Origin: Limnephilus marmoratus
Taxonomy: Eukaryota > Arthropoda > Insecta > Trichoptera > Limnephilidae
Reading direction: 5' to 3'
NCBI GenBank assembly: GCA_917880885.1
Contig: OU862928.1
Coordinates: 34,212,962-34,276,961 of the forward strand
DNA: 64,000 nt
Shown here in pieces: positions 31,900-43,189 of this stretch (the first letter of the stretch is position 1; the number at the start of each line of letters is the position of its first letter). Under the pieces are notes generated by a model, which was not told the origin of the DNA, ran no database searches, and worked only from the letters and a program-made list of their open reading frames with translations. A program made the position numbers and the translations under genes.

Positions 31900-33870
31900 A
31901 TCTCGCATTATAATATCACCATTTAGTTCTTAAAAGTAAACTCTGCTTTTGAATGAATAGACCTTTTTTACATGGGAGCGCGAATTGCTCGTCGCGTATT
32001 GAACAAATTTGCAAAGTCTAAATACGGCAAAGTAAAGTTCGTTTATTTTCAGATTCCAATATTTTGTTCCCGTATTTCGTTAGGACACTTTTACAAATGT
32101 TTCATAATTTACTTACCCCGTTAACATAGACAAGCACACGCCATGTACTCGTAACTCAAGTGATAGTAAATATTTATACGTTTTCAAAACACAATCCATG
32201 TTTTTTGCGGTGTTATTCGTTGTTTGTTGCGGTCGATTATTACTTTCTATCTATCTACATATCCATTTACATCATATTTATTTCTGCCAAAAATTTCTGC
32301 CATTGTTGCCATTAGTGAAAATATAGGTACTTTACACAAAGAAACATTGCGATATGCTGCTGACAACACACGGACTCCTACAAGCAGTCGATATCAACAG
32401 TTGGAAGACAGTAAAAGATCTGATACAATAGGCCACTTGCATGGATTTTATAACGACTTGGAAAAAATAGTGTGGATAGATCTTTTACTAAGATTACGAA
32501 AATGTTAGTAAAATTTTTTAGAAATTACAGTTTTTTTTATTTTTAAATAAATAAATCCATTATTTGGGCTCGTGACGTCACTACATGAAAATGTCCTATT
32601 AATTTTGTAAAATTCCACGCTGATTTATTTTTTTTATATGACATCACTTTGATTTCAGGCGAATTTTTGAATTCGTTCACTAGATTTATTGTTTGTTCTC
32701 TTCGAACGTATCATTTTGACAGATGTTCTGAAGAGAACCCCGTACATTTTAGATATTGGTACGTGTTTTAGAGGTATAATGGTTGTGGTGCTGATTTACG
32801 CACCAGATTTAAATGTCCGGGTTAAATTTTCCCCAAAAAAAAAAAAAAAGGAAAAACTAAACCCTTTCACACACTTCCCCAAATGATCATCTAGTCAACC
32901 CACGCTATGCAATTGCACTATATAAGTATTATAAATACAAAACAATACAAGAACAACATGTCAACCTACTAGAGACCAAATGGGAATATAATTCACCGAC
33001 TCCAGATATTTTCATATCAGAGGGTTCGGCTCTGTGGCATTTCTAATTGAACCTATAAATCCTACTGATCCCTCAATATAAATATTTAAAAAATCTTTTG
33101 TAATCCTACATGTATTTAAAATTATTACTGATTTTTGCATTTTTATATACAAATTCTTTGACAAATCTAATATCAATATAAAATTTTAAAATATTCTTAT
33201 TATTATTATAATTTACAAGTACAAGTATATTACATTGGATTTATTAATATAGACGTTGTACATTATAATGATTTATGATCAATAAGATGGATCAAGGAAA
33301 AAAATATTTATGAGATGTAATATTTTTGGTATGCCTAGTTATTCTCCTAAGCCATTCGCGTGGAAAACGTTATTTTTTATTAAATTTTCGGCTATGTAAT
33401 TATCGTTTTTTCGCACCTATAAAATTATGTCCCGTCTTTACGGTTTATAAAAAAATGGTCTGATTTTTCAGATTGAAATTTTCAAAAAATCCCCAGGGTT
33501 TCAAAATACGATTAAAACAAATTTTGAATGTCTTAGAATATTTGCCTAAACCGGAATTTTTTTTTTAAATGTGATGCATGTGACCTATTACTCATTTTGC
33601 ATGCGGTGTCCAAAAATGGATATCCGGAAAAGGGCGAAATTCCTTTAAAGATTTTCTTCGAAGAACATAGATTAGTAACATTTAAATAGCTGTAAGATAA
33701 AACATTTTTTTTTACATTGATTACTTTTTACAACTTTCTTTTCCATTCATGACTTTAAACTGTTCGGCATCACTGATATGTCCGATGTACACTGCTTGTA
33801 TTCTCTGCTGAGACAAAAATTGTTACAATAAGAATTCACTGCAGAATTAATAGGTTCAACATGAAACTAT
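31900..33870. other. Unassigned intron sequence
   Basis: No element recognised. The open frame 32224-32508 has ordinary composition and no motif I know; I do not call it a gene. Confidence 0.4.
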
Positions 33871-33877
33871 TTGTACA

Positions 33878-34333
33878 ATAAACAAAAATTTAACAAAACA
33901 AAAAAACGACTTAAAAAAATGCACTAAAAAGTAAAAAAATAATTTCGTATTCTTCTACAACTTCATAATCAACTTACTTTTTCTAATCATCAATATGTAG
34001 GTACGATTGTTACTTTTGGAGTCGGTGTCAGTCAAGGTAGGTTTGTAACTACATACATAGTTATAGGTGAGATGTGCTTGTATCGCACAAGCGACTTGAC
34101 GAGGCGAGAGGCGAGAGCGGGGCCGCGGCCGGCGCGGGGAGCTGTCAAGTGAACCCGCCGGGCCGGGTACCTTTGCTGACACCGACTCCAAAAATAACAA
34201 TCGTACCTACATATTGATGATTAGAAAAAGTAAGTTGATTATGAAGTTGTAGAAGAATAAGAAATTATTTTTTTCTTTTTAATGCATTTTTGAAGTCGTT
34301 TTTTTGTTTTGTTAAATTTTTTGTTTATTTTTT
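33878..34333. mobile_element. Hairpin element with ~155-bp arms and GC-rich loop
   Basis: Left arm 33878-34035 and right arm 34172-34333 are inverted copies (CATCAATATGTAGGTACGAT, TTTTGGAGTCGGTGTCAG, ATAATCAACTTACTTTTTCT). The loop (34085-34170) is strongly GC-rich (GGGGCCGCGGCCGGCGCGGG) within an AT-rich element. No coding frame beyond a short artefact. Confidence 0.8.
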
Positions 34334-34399
34334 GATTTTTAGTGAATCTGAAGTACACTAACTAATTTGTCTGAACATGGGTAAACCTACTAAACGTGC

Positions 34400-34830
34400 T
34401 GCTCATATGAGACAGACATAATTTGACCATAGCGACGTTAGGATCAAATTAAGAGATTCGGCCGAGTTTCGTTAATTTGTCATGGAGCCGATAATCAGAA
34501 CCTAACCAAACTCTCATCAAATTACCCTTAAAGTACATCCTTTCCAATAAAAAAGAATCATCGAAATCGGTTGGCGTGATATTGAGTTATTCGTCCATTT
34601 GTCGCGCACATACTTAACGCAAATTTAAGACTTATATGGTTTTCTCATAGATGCCATTGTCGGAACTGAACCAAATTAAAATGGGACCACACGGAAAGCA
34701 CCAGCTTTCAAATAAAAAAGAATCATCAATATCGGTTCACCCAGTCAAAAGTTCTGAGGTAACAAACATAAAAAAAAATACAGTCGAATTGAGAACCTCC
34801 TCCTTTTTGAAGTCGTTTAAAAATTAAAAC
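34400..34830 (+). repeat. Dispersed repeat ending GAACCTCCTCC...GAAGTCG
   Basis: Contains AAAGAATCATCGAAATCGGT and AAAGAATCATCAATATCGGT (internally repeated), AAAAGTTCTGAGGTAACAAA and the end GAGAACCTCCTCCTTTTTGA. I associate this ending with a very common lepidopteran repeat; that is memory, not a search. Confidence 0.55.
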
Positions 34831-35662
34831 TCTTTTCAGTTATTATTTATTTTAGGGAAATCAACAGTTTACAATTGGATTAATTTATACATGTATTATT
34901 TACCTAACTGAGAAACCAATTATAGATTTCCTCATCATACATACTATTATATTTTGTCTAGAAATTAAACAGTAATCTTGCAACTAAAAAATATTACATT
35001 ATTTTAACAGGAGGTAAGTAGTACAAAATGTATATCATTACTTAATATATTATTACATTTATGCAGCTTTGTACTCATTTAATACATTTTTAATGCACTC
35101 TTGACAGAGTTTTTGAATTTATTTTCGTCACAATTGAAAATATCTATATCAGATAGAATGTTACCATCGTTATATTGAATCATCGAAGGTAAGGCAAGAA
35201 TTTTGGTTTGAATTTGTTTTACAGTGTTTTTCTTTAAAAATATTACACGAACGTGTGATTGTTATTGCACTATATGTAAAATCGACCACCATAACACGGG
35301 CATCAGTGGTGGCCAAAAAATCCACAAATAATGTAACCATAATATTTATGCAATGAATAAAGAACAATTTTAAAAAAAGAAGTAAATTCTTCAAGACAGT
35401 AAAGGGACATTACCCAGCAATTCACGAGGTAGAAGTGAAACCCACAGAAAACTAAAGTAGACAAGAGTGGGGAGGCTACAAAATACCGCACGAAGAGGAG
35501 ACCAATCATACTATCTCATTCTCCCGAAGGCTAAATCCTATAAATATATTTGTTTGTTCCTTTTCAGTTTCGCTGTTCTTCGGTTTATCGAATTTGGCTA
35601 AAGAAGTTTTCGTTATTATTTTTGTTGCTCCGTCCACAGCTAATAAACATTATTTATTTCAG
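34831..35662. other. Intron sequence before receptor exon 2
   Basis: AT-rich, no repeat recognised. Confidence 0.4.
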
Positions 35663-35843
35663 AATGGAAGTCTTTACTTGCCTTATTCTAATATGCGCTA
35701 CTTAGGTCCAACGGATTACTGTTTGGATGCCTTTACTTACCAGTCCAAGGCCGTCATAGCGGTCGGCAAATCGCTTCCCGCAAACTGGACCACAAGATAC
35801 CTGGCTAACATTTGTAATTCATCAAGCGGGGATTTCAAGGCGG
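35663..35843 (+). CDS. Methuselah-like GPCR, ectodomain exon 2
   Basis: Acceptor TATTTATTTCAG ends at 35662 and donor GTAAGT starts at 35844. The exon starts in phase 0 and ends in phase 1. It encodes NGSLYLPYSNMRYLGPTDYC followed by LDAF and ends DFKA. The LP and YCL(D/E) motifs are typical of the C-terminal half of methuselah ectodomains, with Cys residues that would form disulfides. Third-codon positions are GC-richer than the surrounding AT-rich intron. The intron before it is about 35.6 kb. The phase-1 end joins directly to 44487, but a missing phase-1/phase-1 exon between them cannot be excluded, because the stretch between YCLD and TM1 looks short. Confidence 0.85.
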
Positions 35844-36139
35844 GTAAGTACGAGTATATATCCACACTCCAATATCTACAACGTGTTTTCTTCTGCCAGT
35901 TGCCCATAAGGAAAGTGAAGATCTATGGTCATTTGATATGACAAGATCAAACAGCTTTATAAAATGTTTTTCTTCTTCGTGACGTCCAGATTTGGGCTAG
36001 TCAAGATGGCCTCCCTCAGTTTTTGCATCTTTCACTCGTCCGAAGCCAGCCGTTCATTTCAAATCAACGAATTATGTATATAAATCTAATGTTATACGGC
36101 GGATGCTTCCGACAGTTATTCTGTATTAAGGTGCCATAT

Positions 36140-36810
36140 GTTTCATTTCAATACAGATTAATGTTATGTAGACTGAATTTCTAAAAGAAGCAAAATCTCA
36201 ACAAAGCGAACTGTACGGGACGCTGGCACTGTAGTCGCCACCCGCACAGACGATGTAGTGGGAAGTTGCCGGCTGGCCGTTTCGACGCCTGGGGAGAAAG
36301 GGAGAAAAAGTGAGAGAGAAGGGAAAAATGGGGTAAATGTAGGGAGAAAGGGAGAAATGGGGAGAAGGCGAGGAAAAATGGGGAGAAATTGCAGGGAAAA
36401 ATGGATCGAAGGCGAGGGGAAGAAGGGAGGTAGAGCGGGGTAGAGGGGTAACCTGCGCCTTGATAAAGGCGTTTCGAAAGTGTATGCAGGAGTCTTCTGG
36501 GTGGGCGGTTCGGCCAGGGCCAAGAAGAAGTCCAAGTTGCAGTAGTAGATCGGAGCAGGCAGGAGAGAAGGCGAGAGATGCTGATGTGGTGATGAGATCT
36601 GGAGCTCTGCCGATCTGGCGAAATGTCGGCCGTATTTAAAGGGCTCTCAGCCGGGAGTCTGCCCATAGAAGGCCCTTTTTTCATCTCAATTCTCAGAACT
36701 GAGATGAGTTCTTAGAAATCTCATTGTCTAGAGTTGAAAACGCCACTGCGTTTGTTCCGCTGTTGCGTAACGAAGCATAAAACGCCACACCGTTCAATCT
36801 CGCCCTACAC
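36140..36810 (-). other. GC-rich segment, possible LTR or promoter (- strand)
   Basis: On the - strand it reads GAGAGCCCTTTAAATACGGC (TATA-like), a GC-rich transcribed-looking stretch with CATCTCTCGCCTTCTCTCC, then a long C/T tract (36450-36295). Layout resembles an LTR (promoter in the middle, TG...CA possible at 36809 and 36139), but I find no target duplication and no internal retroelement sequence next to it. The overlapping open frames are C/T artefacts. Confidence 0.35.
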
Positions 36811-36839
36811 TCTACGCTTCTCCGATATTTTGTTTATTT

Positions 36840-37165
36840 ATGAGTTTGCACAATTTTGAGACATATTTAGAAGAATGCAGCCAATTTGTGCAAATTGAAA
36901 TGAAACAAGGTTGCACAAATTGGACACATAGAAGTAGGCTCTGCATAAAATTGAATTTGCGCAAATGTTGTAGGTATGTACAACAGCCCAAGAAGGCTTT
37001 GCACAAATCACAATTTTATGCAAAGTAGTTAGATAAGTAATGTGTAGGTTTATACACATGAGATAAGATCAAAGATATAGTTTTATGTTAATGACAGAGC
37101 TTTGCGTAAATTGGATCTGCGCGAAGGTTTGTATAGAAACGGATTCGCACAGATCGAATTCACTC
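36840..37165. repeat. Cluster of TTTGCRCAAA-like palindromic motifs
   Basis: At least eight occurrences: TTTGCACAATTTT (36844), AATTTGTGCAAATTG (36887), GTTGCACAAATTGG (36912), AATTTGCGCAAATG (36953), CTTTGCACAAATCAC (36999), TTTATGCAAAGTA, CTTTGCGTAAATTGG (37101), TTCGCACAGATCG. Spacing is irregular (15-100 bp). Confidence 0.6.
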
Positions 37166-37457
37166 AAAGGGAAAAGGTTAAAAATAAATGGAGATGAAGG
37201 TGGGGTCAAGCGTTGTTCTTTTGTCTTTAAACCGACTGCTATGACCCCTAATTAATTTTATTATTGTAAAACATGAAAATATTATAAACTTTTACGTAAT
37301 TATAATCTTAAATATAATCTTAAATCTACGTCCGGTACACGAACAATAGTGTATAATTCACAATTTTCGGTGAAGATAAAAAGTTAATTAAAAGTTACAA
37401 AAACCTTAACAGTGCGGCAATAAAGTCAATAAATACATGTGTGCATACGTAAGCCCT

Positions 37458-37915
37458 TTACGCGGGATCTGAGCCGGCCGTAGGAGTAGCAGCTTGCCAC
37501 ACCAAATTACATATCGAGAGGTGGGTCAAATCCCAGCAATGGAAGGAATGGGAGAGGGCACCCGGAATGAGACAATCCAAAGTACTCATAAACGGACCCG
37601 ACCCCAGACGGACCAAGAAACTACTCGATATGGACAGAAACTCGCTGAGGGAACTGGTAGGCCTACTAACGGGACACTGCCATCTCAGGAAACACATGCA
37701 GCTATTGGGAGTGGAAAGCACCAGTAAATGTAGAAAATGTGAAGAGGATGAAGAGACTCCAATTCACTTATGGTGCCAATGTCCTGCCCTGGTGGGAATT
37801 AGGCTCAGATACCCGGGAGACATGTTGTAGAACCAGAAGACCTAGCCACATATCCGATAACAACTCTGGTGAACTTTATTAAAGGGACTGGGTTATTGTT
37901 AAAGGATTGAGGTAA
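37458..37915 (+). pseudogene. RNase H-type LINE, C-terminal domain fragment
   Basis: Reads WKEWERAPGMRQSKVLINGP, then LRELVGLLTGHCHLRKHMQL, STKCRKCEEDEETPIHLWCQ, CPALVGIRLRYPG. The R-x-x-x-VGLLTGHC-x-L-x-xH and C-x-x-C-x-x-x-x-E-x-x-x-H-x-x-x-C-P pattern is the Cys/His region at the end of LINEs of the I/Loa-type group that carry RNase H. After 37828 the frame slips one base and continues VEPEDLATYPITTLVNFIKG to a stop near 37908. The RT and endonuclease are missing (5' truncated). Confidence 0.8.
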
Positions 37916-38019
37916 GATGGGAGAAAGTATAATGGGCCCATGGCCTAAGTACTCACGGGAACTAATGGTAAACCGTCTCCGCTTTATAACAAAAAAATAA
38001 GCCCTTTACACAAGTATAT

Positions 38020-38460
38020 TAAAGCGTATTACAGTTCAAAAACTAATTTTGAGAATTATATTTAAATACCAACCTACCCATTCAACAAATGAACTCTTTG
38101 CTAAAATCAAGGTCTTAGATATTCGACAGTTATTTACTAAGATAAGCATAGTTATTTTCCGTTCTATACAAGTTCATAGACTTAAATGATTTCAATATTT
38201 GAGATTTCCCATGACCTTATAGATTTTTCATAAAATATAATCATCTCCCTTATTTTAACGGCACATAGCACTCTTTTTAGGGTGAATTGTCTTAAACAAC
38301 AAAAAAAGCATAGTTATTAACGGCAAAAAAACCTACCGGTGGCTCCAAAACATCAAGCATACACCCGCTTTTCATCTAACCTGGGTTGCATGGTCCCTAA
38401 AACTAAAACCCCAATCGCTCGACAATTCTGGTTTATCGCTTCTAAAATAAATTTTGAGTG
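38020..38460 (+). pseudogene. LINE RT C-terminal fragment
   Basis: ITVQKLILRIIFKYQPTHST, NELFAKIKVLDIRQL then, in another frame, HQAYTRFSSNLGCMVPKTKT and PIARQFWF. This is the QK-x-x-LRII ... TS-x-L-x-L-x-x-L-x-I ... TR pattern of LINE C-termini. Broken by several indels. Confidence 0.7.
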
Positions 38461-38574
38461 CCGATATAAAGTCAAATAATTCTAAATCTCCTTTTAAGGC
38501 TCTGGTGCTTATTCGTTCTTCAAACATGTGTGTATTTTTAAATTGATGAATCAGGATATTTTTTTAATACAATT

Positions 38575-38810
38575 TTTGCAGGTTAGGAACGCCACAAACT
38601 GTTTTTTGGGAACTACTCTATAATAGTAAAAACAGATTTAACACATTGCATTCGATCAGTTAGATAACTATGAAATAGTTGAAGAACTGTATCTGATATT
38701 CCTATCCTATTAAGTTTATCTAAAAGTATTTTGAGGTTCACAGTATCAAACGCCTTTGCAAGATCAAGGAAAATTGCTAAACATTTATTTCCTTTGCCAA
38801 CATTACTTGT
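38575..38810 (-). pseudogene. LINE RT palm fragment
   Basis: On the - strand: GNKCLAIFLDLAKAFDTVNL, KILLDKLNRIGISDTVLQLF, HSYLTDRMQCVK. This includes the FLDL-x-KAFDTV motif with the first catalytic Asp. It degrades toward GVP after a stop. Opposite in orientation to the fragment next to it. Confidence 0.85.
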
Positions 38811-38999
38811 TAAAATAATATTTCATGTATGACTACCACAACACAAGACACAAGGAATTTGACTAGTATGATTGTTAAAAAAATGGCAAAAACTGTAACA
38901 TGTAACATTTATGAAATAATAAAAAAATAAATAAAAAAAACCTACCATCTAACTACAGTATCACCATTTCACTTATTTCAAAATATTCTGGCCCCCAAT
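38811..38999 (+). other. Possible LINE tail
   Basis: ATTTATGAAATAATAAAAAA then ATAAATAAAAAAAA (38908-38940) looks like a + strand LINE 3' tail. Nothing else is seen. Confidence 0.35.
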
Positions 39000-39079
39000 A
39001 TGAATATATTGTTCCAAGCAGCTTCCGGCGACATACATATACCTCAAACCAACAAGGTTAATCGATAAGGATTGATATG

Positions 39080-39896
39080 ATATTTGCTATTTGCTGATGA
39101 TAATAAGATTCTTAAGATTATTAAATCCCACCTTGACTGTTAACTATTTCAACTTGATATTGATTCATTTAACGATTGGTGCAAAATTAACTCCATGGAA
39201 CTTAATGTTGATAAATGCAAAATTTTGTCCTTATATAAAACCAAAAAACCTATTCAGTTTGATTATAAACTAAATAATGTTTGTCTATGTACTGTCACAT
39301 CTGTCAAGCACCTTGGGTTCACTCTAGACTCCAAATTTTCTTTCCGTGATCACATTAATAATATCGTAAATAAATCACTTAAACTACTCGGTTTCATTCA
39401 TAGAATTACCTCTGACTTCAAACATATAAGTACACTTAAAACTCTACTGTTCGCTGGTTCGCCCTCACCTTGAATGTGCTAGTGTCATTTCATCTGATTT
39501 CTATGCTGTCCACATTTGTCACATCGAATCCGTACAACATCGCTTCCTAAGAGGAATTGCTTGGAGGTTGGGTCTTGAAAGAGGCGAGTACTCATATGAT
39601 GAAATTGAACACATTTTAAACATTTCTTCTGTAGAAAAACGTAGATTTACGTTTGATCTAATTTGCATTTAAAATTATAAACAGTATTACTGATACACCT
39701 GCATTGTTACAACTCATCCAGTTCAACATCCCTTCCCGTAGACTCCGAAATAATGAATTGCAGTTCCTCAATCAACATTATACTAATTATGGATACCATT
39801 CTCCCTTATCCAGAATGTCGAGACTTGTCAACGAAAGTCAAAACATTGATTTTTTTTATGTAAAACTAAATGACTTTCGGCAGTCGATACGCAATA
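39080..39896 (+). pseudogene. LINE RT C-terminal region
   Basis: ELNVDKCKILSLYKTKKPIQ, CTVTSVKHLGFTLDSKFSFR, DHINNIVNKSLKLLGFIHRI; then in a second frame RPHLECASVISS and HIESVQHRFLRGIAWRLG; then PALLQLIQFNIPSRRLRNNE, LQFLNQHYTNYGYHSPLSRM and [12 protein letters not shown]. This is the usual order after the catalytic FADD (seen near 39090 as LLFADDNKILK). Three frames are needed, so it is inactive. It ends exactly where the gypsy sequence begins. Confidence 0.85.
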
Positions 39897-39943
39897 TGTG
39901 GCGAGCCAACTTACCTACCTGCGCTGCGAGAAGTACTTACCAG

Positions 39944-40694
39944 CAACAACATTGCTTCCATCAAGACAGTCACAGGGACGTCCCCTTTTCACAAACTTTT
40001 GAAACAGTTCCCTGATGTCACGCGCCCTGATGGCGTCACTAAGAAGGTACGTCACACTACCCTTCATCACATTAATACTACACCGGGTCCTCCAGTTGCT
40101 GAGCGACCCCGCCGACTCGCTCCTGACAAGCTTAAGCGGGCCAAGAAGGAGTTTGAGATCATGGTCCGTTTAGGGATCGCCCGACCTTCTAAGAGCTGTT
40201 GGGCATCGCCACTACACATGGTCCCCAAGAAGGATGACCAATGGCGACCTTGCGGTGATTATCGCGGGCTGAACGCCAGAACCATTCCTGACCGATATCC
40301 TGTACGCCACATTCAGAATTTCGCTCAGGCACTGAGAGGCACCAAGATTTTCTCAACCATAGACCTTGTACGGGCTTATAATCAGATTCCGGTGGCTCCT
40401 GACGACATTCCAAAGACGGCCATATCTACTCCGTTTGGACTCTTCGAGTTTCCAGTAATGTCTTTCGGCCTCCGTAATGCAGCTCAGACCTTCCAACGCT
40501 TCATCGATGAGATCACCAGAGGGCTGGATTTTTGCTACGCCTACATCGACGACATCCTCATCGCCTCGTCAACAGAAGAGGAGCACATGACCCACCTCAA
40601 AACCTTGTTCCAGCGTCTTCAGGATTATGGTGTGGTCATCAACCCTGGCAAATGCCACTTTGGTTTGCCTGAGTTACGTAGCGCTAGCAGCTGA
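39944..40694 (+). pseudogene. Ty3/gypsy reverse transcriptase
   Basis: The open frame contains [20 protein letters not shown], the tether [97 protein letters not shown] and the catalytic [11 protein letters not shown], ending at [13 protein letters not shown]. The RT core is intact. After 40680 it jumps to a sequence normally found several hundred residues later, so the thumb and RNase H are deleted. Confidence 0.95.
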
Positions 40695-41921
40695 CCAAGT
40701 GAATGACACAGAACTGGAAAAGTGCCTACAGGGAGGTTCTAACCTCGAGCTAAGAAAGGTGCGCATTCCCGGCATCGATACCCAACTCTACTGCGATTTA
40801 TCGACAAATATAGCCAGACCTTTCGTCACAAAGAAATTCCGTTCTGCAGCTTTCAATGCGGTCCATCAGCTGGCTCACCCAGGCATCAAGGCAACGGTCA
40901 AACTCATAACTGAACGTTATGTCTGGCCGGCCATCAAAGCTGACACAAGGAAACTCGCACGCAGCTGCCTCCATTGCCAACTAAGTAAGGTGACATGACA
41001 CGTGTCAGCACCCCTTGGAACCTTTCCTAGAACTTCATCAAGATTTGAACATATCCACATTGACATCATCATCATGCCCATGTCAGAAGGATGCCGGTAC
41101 TGCCTTACATGCGTAGAACGGTTCACGAGATGCCCAGAAGCGTTCCCTATCAAGGACCAAGAAGCAGAAACGGTGGCGCGTGCATTCTACCAGGGTTGGA
41201 TCACCAGGTTTGGAACCCCGCTTCGAATCACCACTGACCAGGGAAGACAATTCGAGTCAAGGCTGTTCAGGCAATTGAACTGCTTGGCAGGTACGACTCA
41301 GATTCATACCACCGCATACCACCCTGCAGCAAACGGCATGGTGGAAAGGCTACACCGCCAGCTCAAGGCAGCGATCAAATGCCACCAGAAGGACCGCTGG
41401 ACCGAAGTGCTTCCCACTATTTTAATGGGAATTAGAGCAGCCTGGAGAGACGACCTCGCTACCACCTCGGCCGCTTACCAGGAGAATTCCCCGCTGCACG
41501 ACCAGCAACCTGCGACAATACGAGCAACTTCCTCAAGAAACTTCGACAGCACTTCAACGAACTTCGACCGGTTGAAGGTACCCGCCATAGTGAAGGACGT
41601 CATTTCATCTTCAAAGATTTACCAACAGGGACTCACGTTTTTTTGAGGGACGACACCATTAAGAGCCCGCTTCAGCAACCATTCAGCGGCCCTCACCAAG
41701 TCGTCCGCCGGAATGATAGGACCTACGTTATCCTTTGCAAAGGAAAAGAATTAACCGTGAGCATTGACCGCCTCAAACCGGCTTACATCGCCAAGGAACT
41801 GAAAGAAGCCGCAACAGAGCTACCACCAACCCTTCCAAAACCAACCATCGAACAGGATCGGACTCACACGACCACTCGTTCAGGAAGGCGTGTTCGTTTT
41901 CCCGACTACCTCAATGTCTAA
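40680..41921 (+). pseudogene. Ty3/gypsy integrase (zinc domain, core, C-terminus)
   Basis: HQLAHPGIKATVKLITERYV and SCLHCQLSKVT form the HHCC zinc domain. A stop after KVT is followed by SAPLGTFPRTSSRFEHIHID (first Asp), TTDQGRQFESRLFRQLN (second Asp) and TTAYHPAANGMVERLHRQLK (Glu), the DDE core. A gap removes part of the text after WRDDLATTSA. The C-terminal SGPHQVVRRNDRTYVILCKG and DRLKPAYI follow in the next frame. At least one stop and one frameshift. Confidence 0.9.
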
Positions 41922-42399
41922 ACGACTCTTTTTATCGCAGTCCTTATCTGTGCTACTGGGGGGGAGTATGTGGCGAGCCAACTTACCTACCTGCGCTGCG
42001 AGAAGTACTTACCAGAGAATTCAAATTCCTTGTATATTATTCTTTTAGAACAGCAAGCCAAAAACAAAATGGTCCCGTTATTTTTACTTCTGTCACGCTC
42101 CGGTATTCCGATATTATTGTGAATTTTACTGCTTAGTAAAAAAACTATGAACAGTTAAATCTAGTGTTTTCTTACACACGTATTAAGGTATGGCTAAGCC
42201 TACCACCAAAAATATTTAAATGCTTCTTCATGCTTTGACTTTTACTTTCATATTGTCATTGCTATTAATTTATATGTGCTCTCACTTCACTGTCAAATCT
42301 GTTTTTTTTTATTTTTATTCATGTTATTATTATGTTTTAATGGACTATTGTCCGTAAATTAATAAATAACTGATAATTTCTCATCGTTCCCTAGGATAA

Positions 42400-42560
42400 C
42401 AGCAGATCAGAACAGTTGAAGTCAAATATATTGAGAGCTCTTAGTGATTGGGAACTATTAGTTATTCATTAGTGATCTGCAATTATGCTAGGGAACTATG
42501 AGAAGTTATCGAAAGTTATCCTATCAATCCTTATCGATCGACAATGTTAGGACCCCAGGG
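42400..42560. repeat. Partial relative of the foldback ends
   Basis: CCTTATCGATCGACAATGTT then AGGACCCCAGGG resembles the CCTATCGATCGACCATGCTA/GGTACCCTGG end at 30432. Also contains two inverted GATCTGC / GCAGATC words. Confidence 0.5.
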
Positions 42561-42971
42561 ATTGTCTGCGTTATAATCTCTAAGTTTCTTCTTATAGCCG
42601 GAATTTTTAAATTTAATTCTTGTAAACTATAGAGCAGAGATTCCAAACTTTTTCTCATAGACCAATTTCAAAATTTTACTGGTTTCGGTGGACTCCCTGC
42701 TGCTACATTTCTACCATATTCCTAAAAGTCATCAAAATGAAGATTAGATCTAACGATGGAAATTAGCGTGGCGGCTGAGTTCCATCCCTAAATTCGAGGG
42801 TTAAAATAAAATTCGGAGTGGTAAAATAAAAGAAAAACAGTATATTTTCTTATTTACTGTTATCGAGTTTATTTTGTAGAACTCAATTTTAAATTAAATT
42901 TCTTTAAAGAGTATATATTCAAAAATTTTATTATTTAATCTATAAAAACAGTTTATTGTAAACGGTTCCAT

Positions 42972-43160
42972 GCCAACTCAGAATGAAACCAACTCAAAAC
43001 CACCTCAGAAAGGTTATTAAAAGCTATACAAAAATAATTTTAAAATAGCCGGTAACCCTAACCTAACTTAACATATTTAAACAATTTTCAAATATTTTTT
43101 TATCATCTCTCTTAACGACCTTTCTGAGGTGGTTCTGAGTTGGTTTTATTCTGAGTTGGC
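42972..43160. mobile_element. MITE with 43-bp inverted ends inside the hAT relic
   Basis: GCCAACTCAGAATGAAACCA, ACTCAAAACCACCTCAGAAA and reversed at the right end GCCAACTCAGAATAAAACCA, ACTCAGAACCACCTCAGAAA. 189 bp, non-coding. No certain target duplication. Confidence 0.8.
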
Positions 43161-43189
43161 CTGTCACCATTGTAAACACGTTATGATTT

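Larger units (their letters stand above)
39897..42015 (+). mobile_element. Collapsed Ty3/gypsy LTR retrotransposon
   Basis: Bounded by 47-bp direct repeats (39897-39943 and 41969-42015, TGTGGCGAGCCAACTTACCT to AGTACTTACCAG). The right one follows a G-rich polypurine tract (CTACTGGGGGGGAGTA). Inside are RT, an integrase zinc domain and an integrase core, but no gag, protease or RNase H. GC content is far above the surrounding LINE. The direct repeats look like truncated LTRs. No target duplication was seen. Confidence 0.8.
39000..42375 (+). mobile_element. LINE 3' part split by a collapsed Ty3/gypsy element
   Basis: RT C-terminus at 39060-39896, the gypsy-derived block at 39897-42015, then LINE 3' UTR and the end GGACTATTGTCCGTAAATTA followed by ATAAATAA (42342-42368). 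The hairpin plus tail matches the other LINE 3' ends. Confidence 0.7.

Noticed and set aside
32224..32508. Small host gene (94-codon frame)
   Set aside because: No recognisable motif, no splice or start context, and ordinary AT-rich composition.
36164..36684. Overlapping 123- and 167-codon frames
   Set aside because: Ser/Pro/Leu-rich products of a C/T tract in two frames; no family resemblance.
37494..37727. Second and third reading frames across the RNase H-type LINE fragment
   Set aside because: Shadows of the frame that carries the Cys/His motif.
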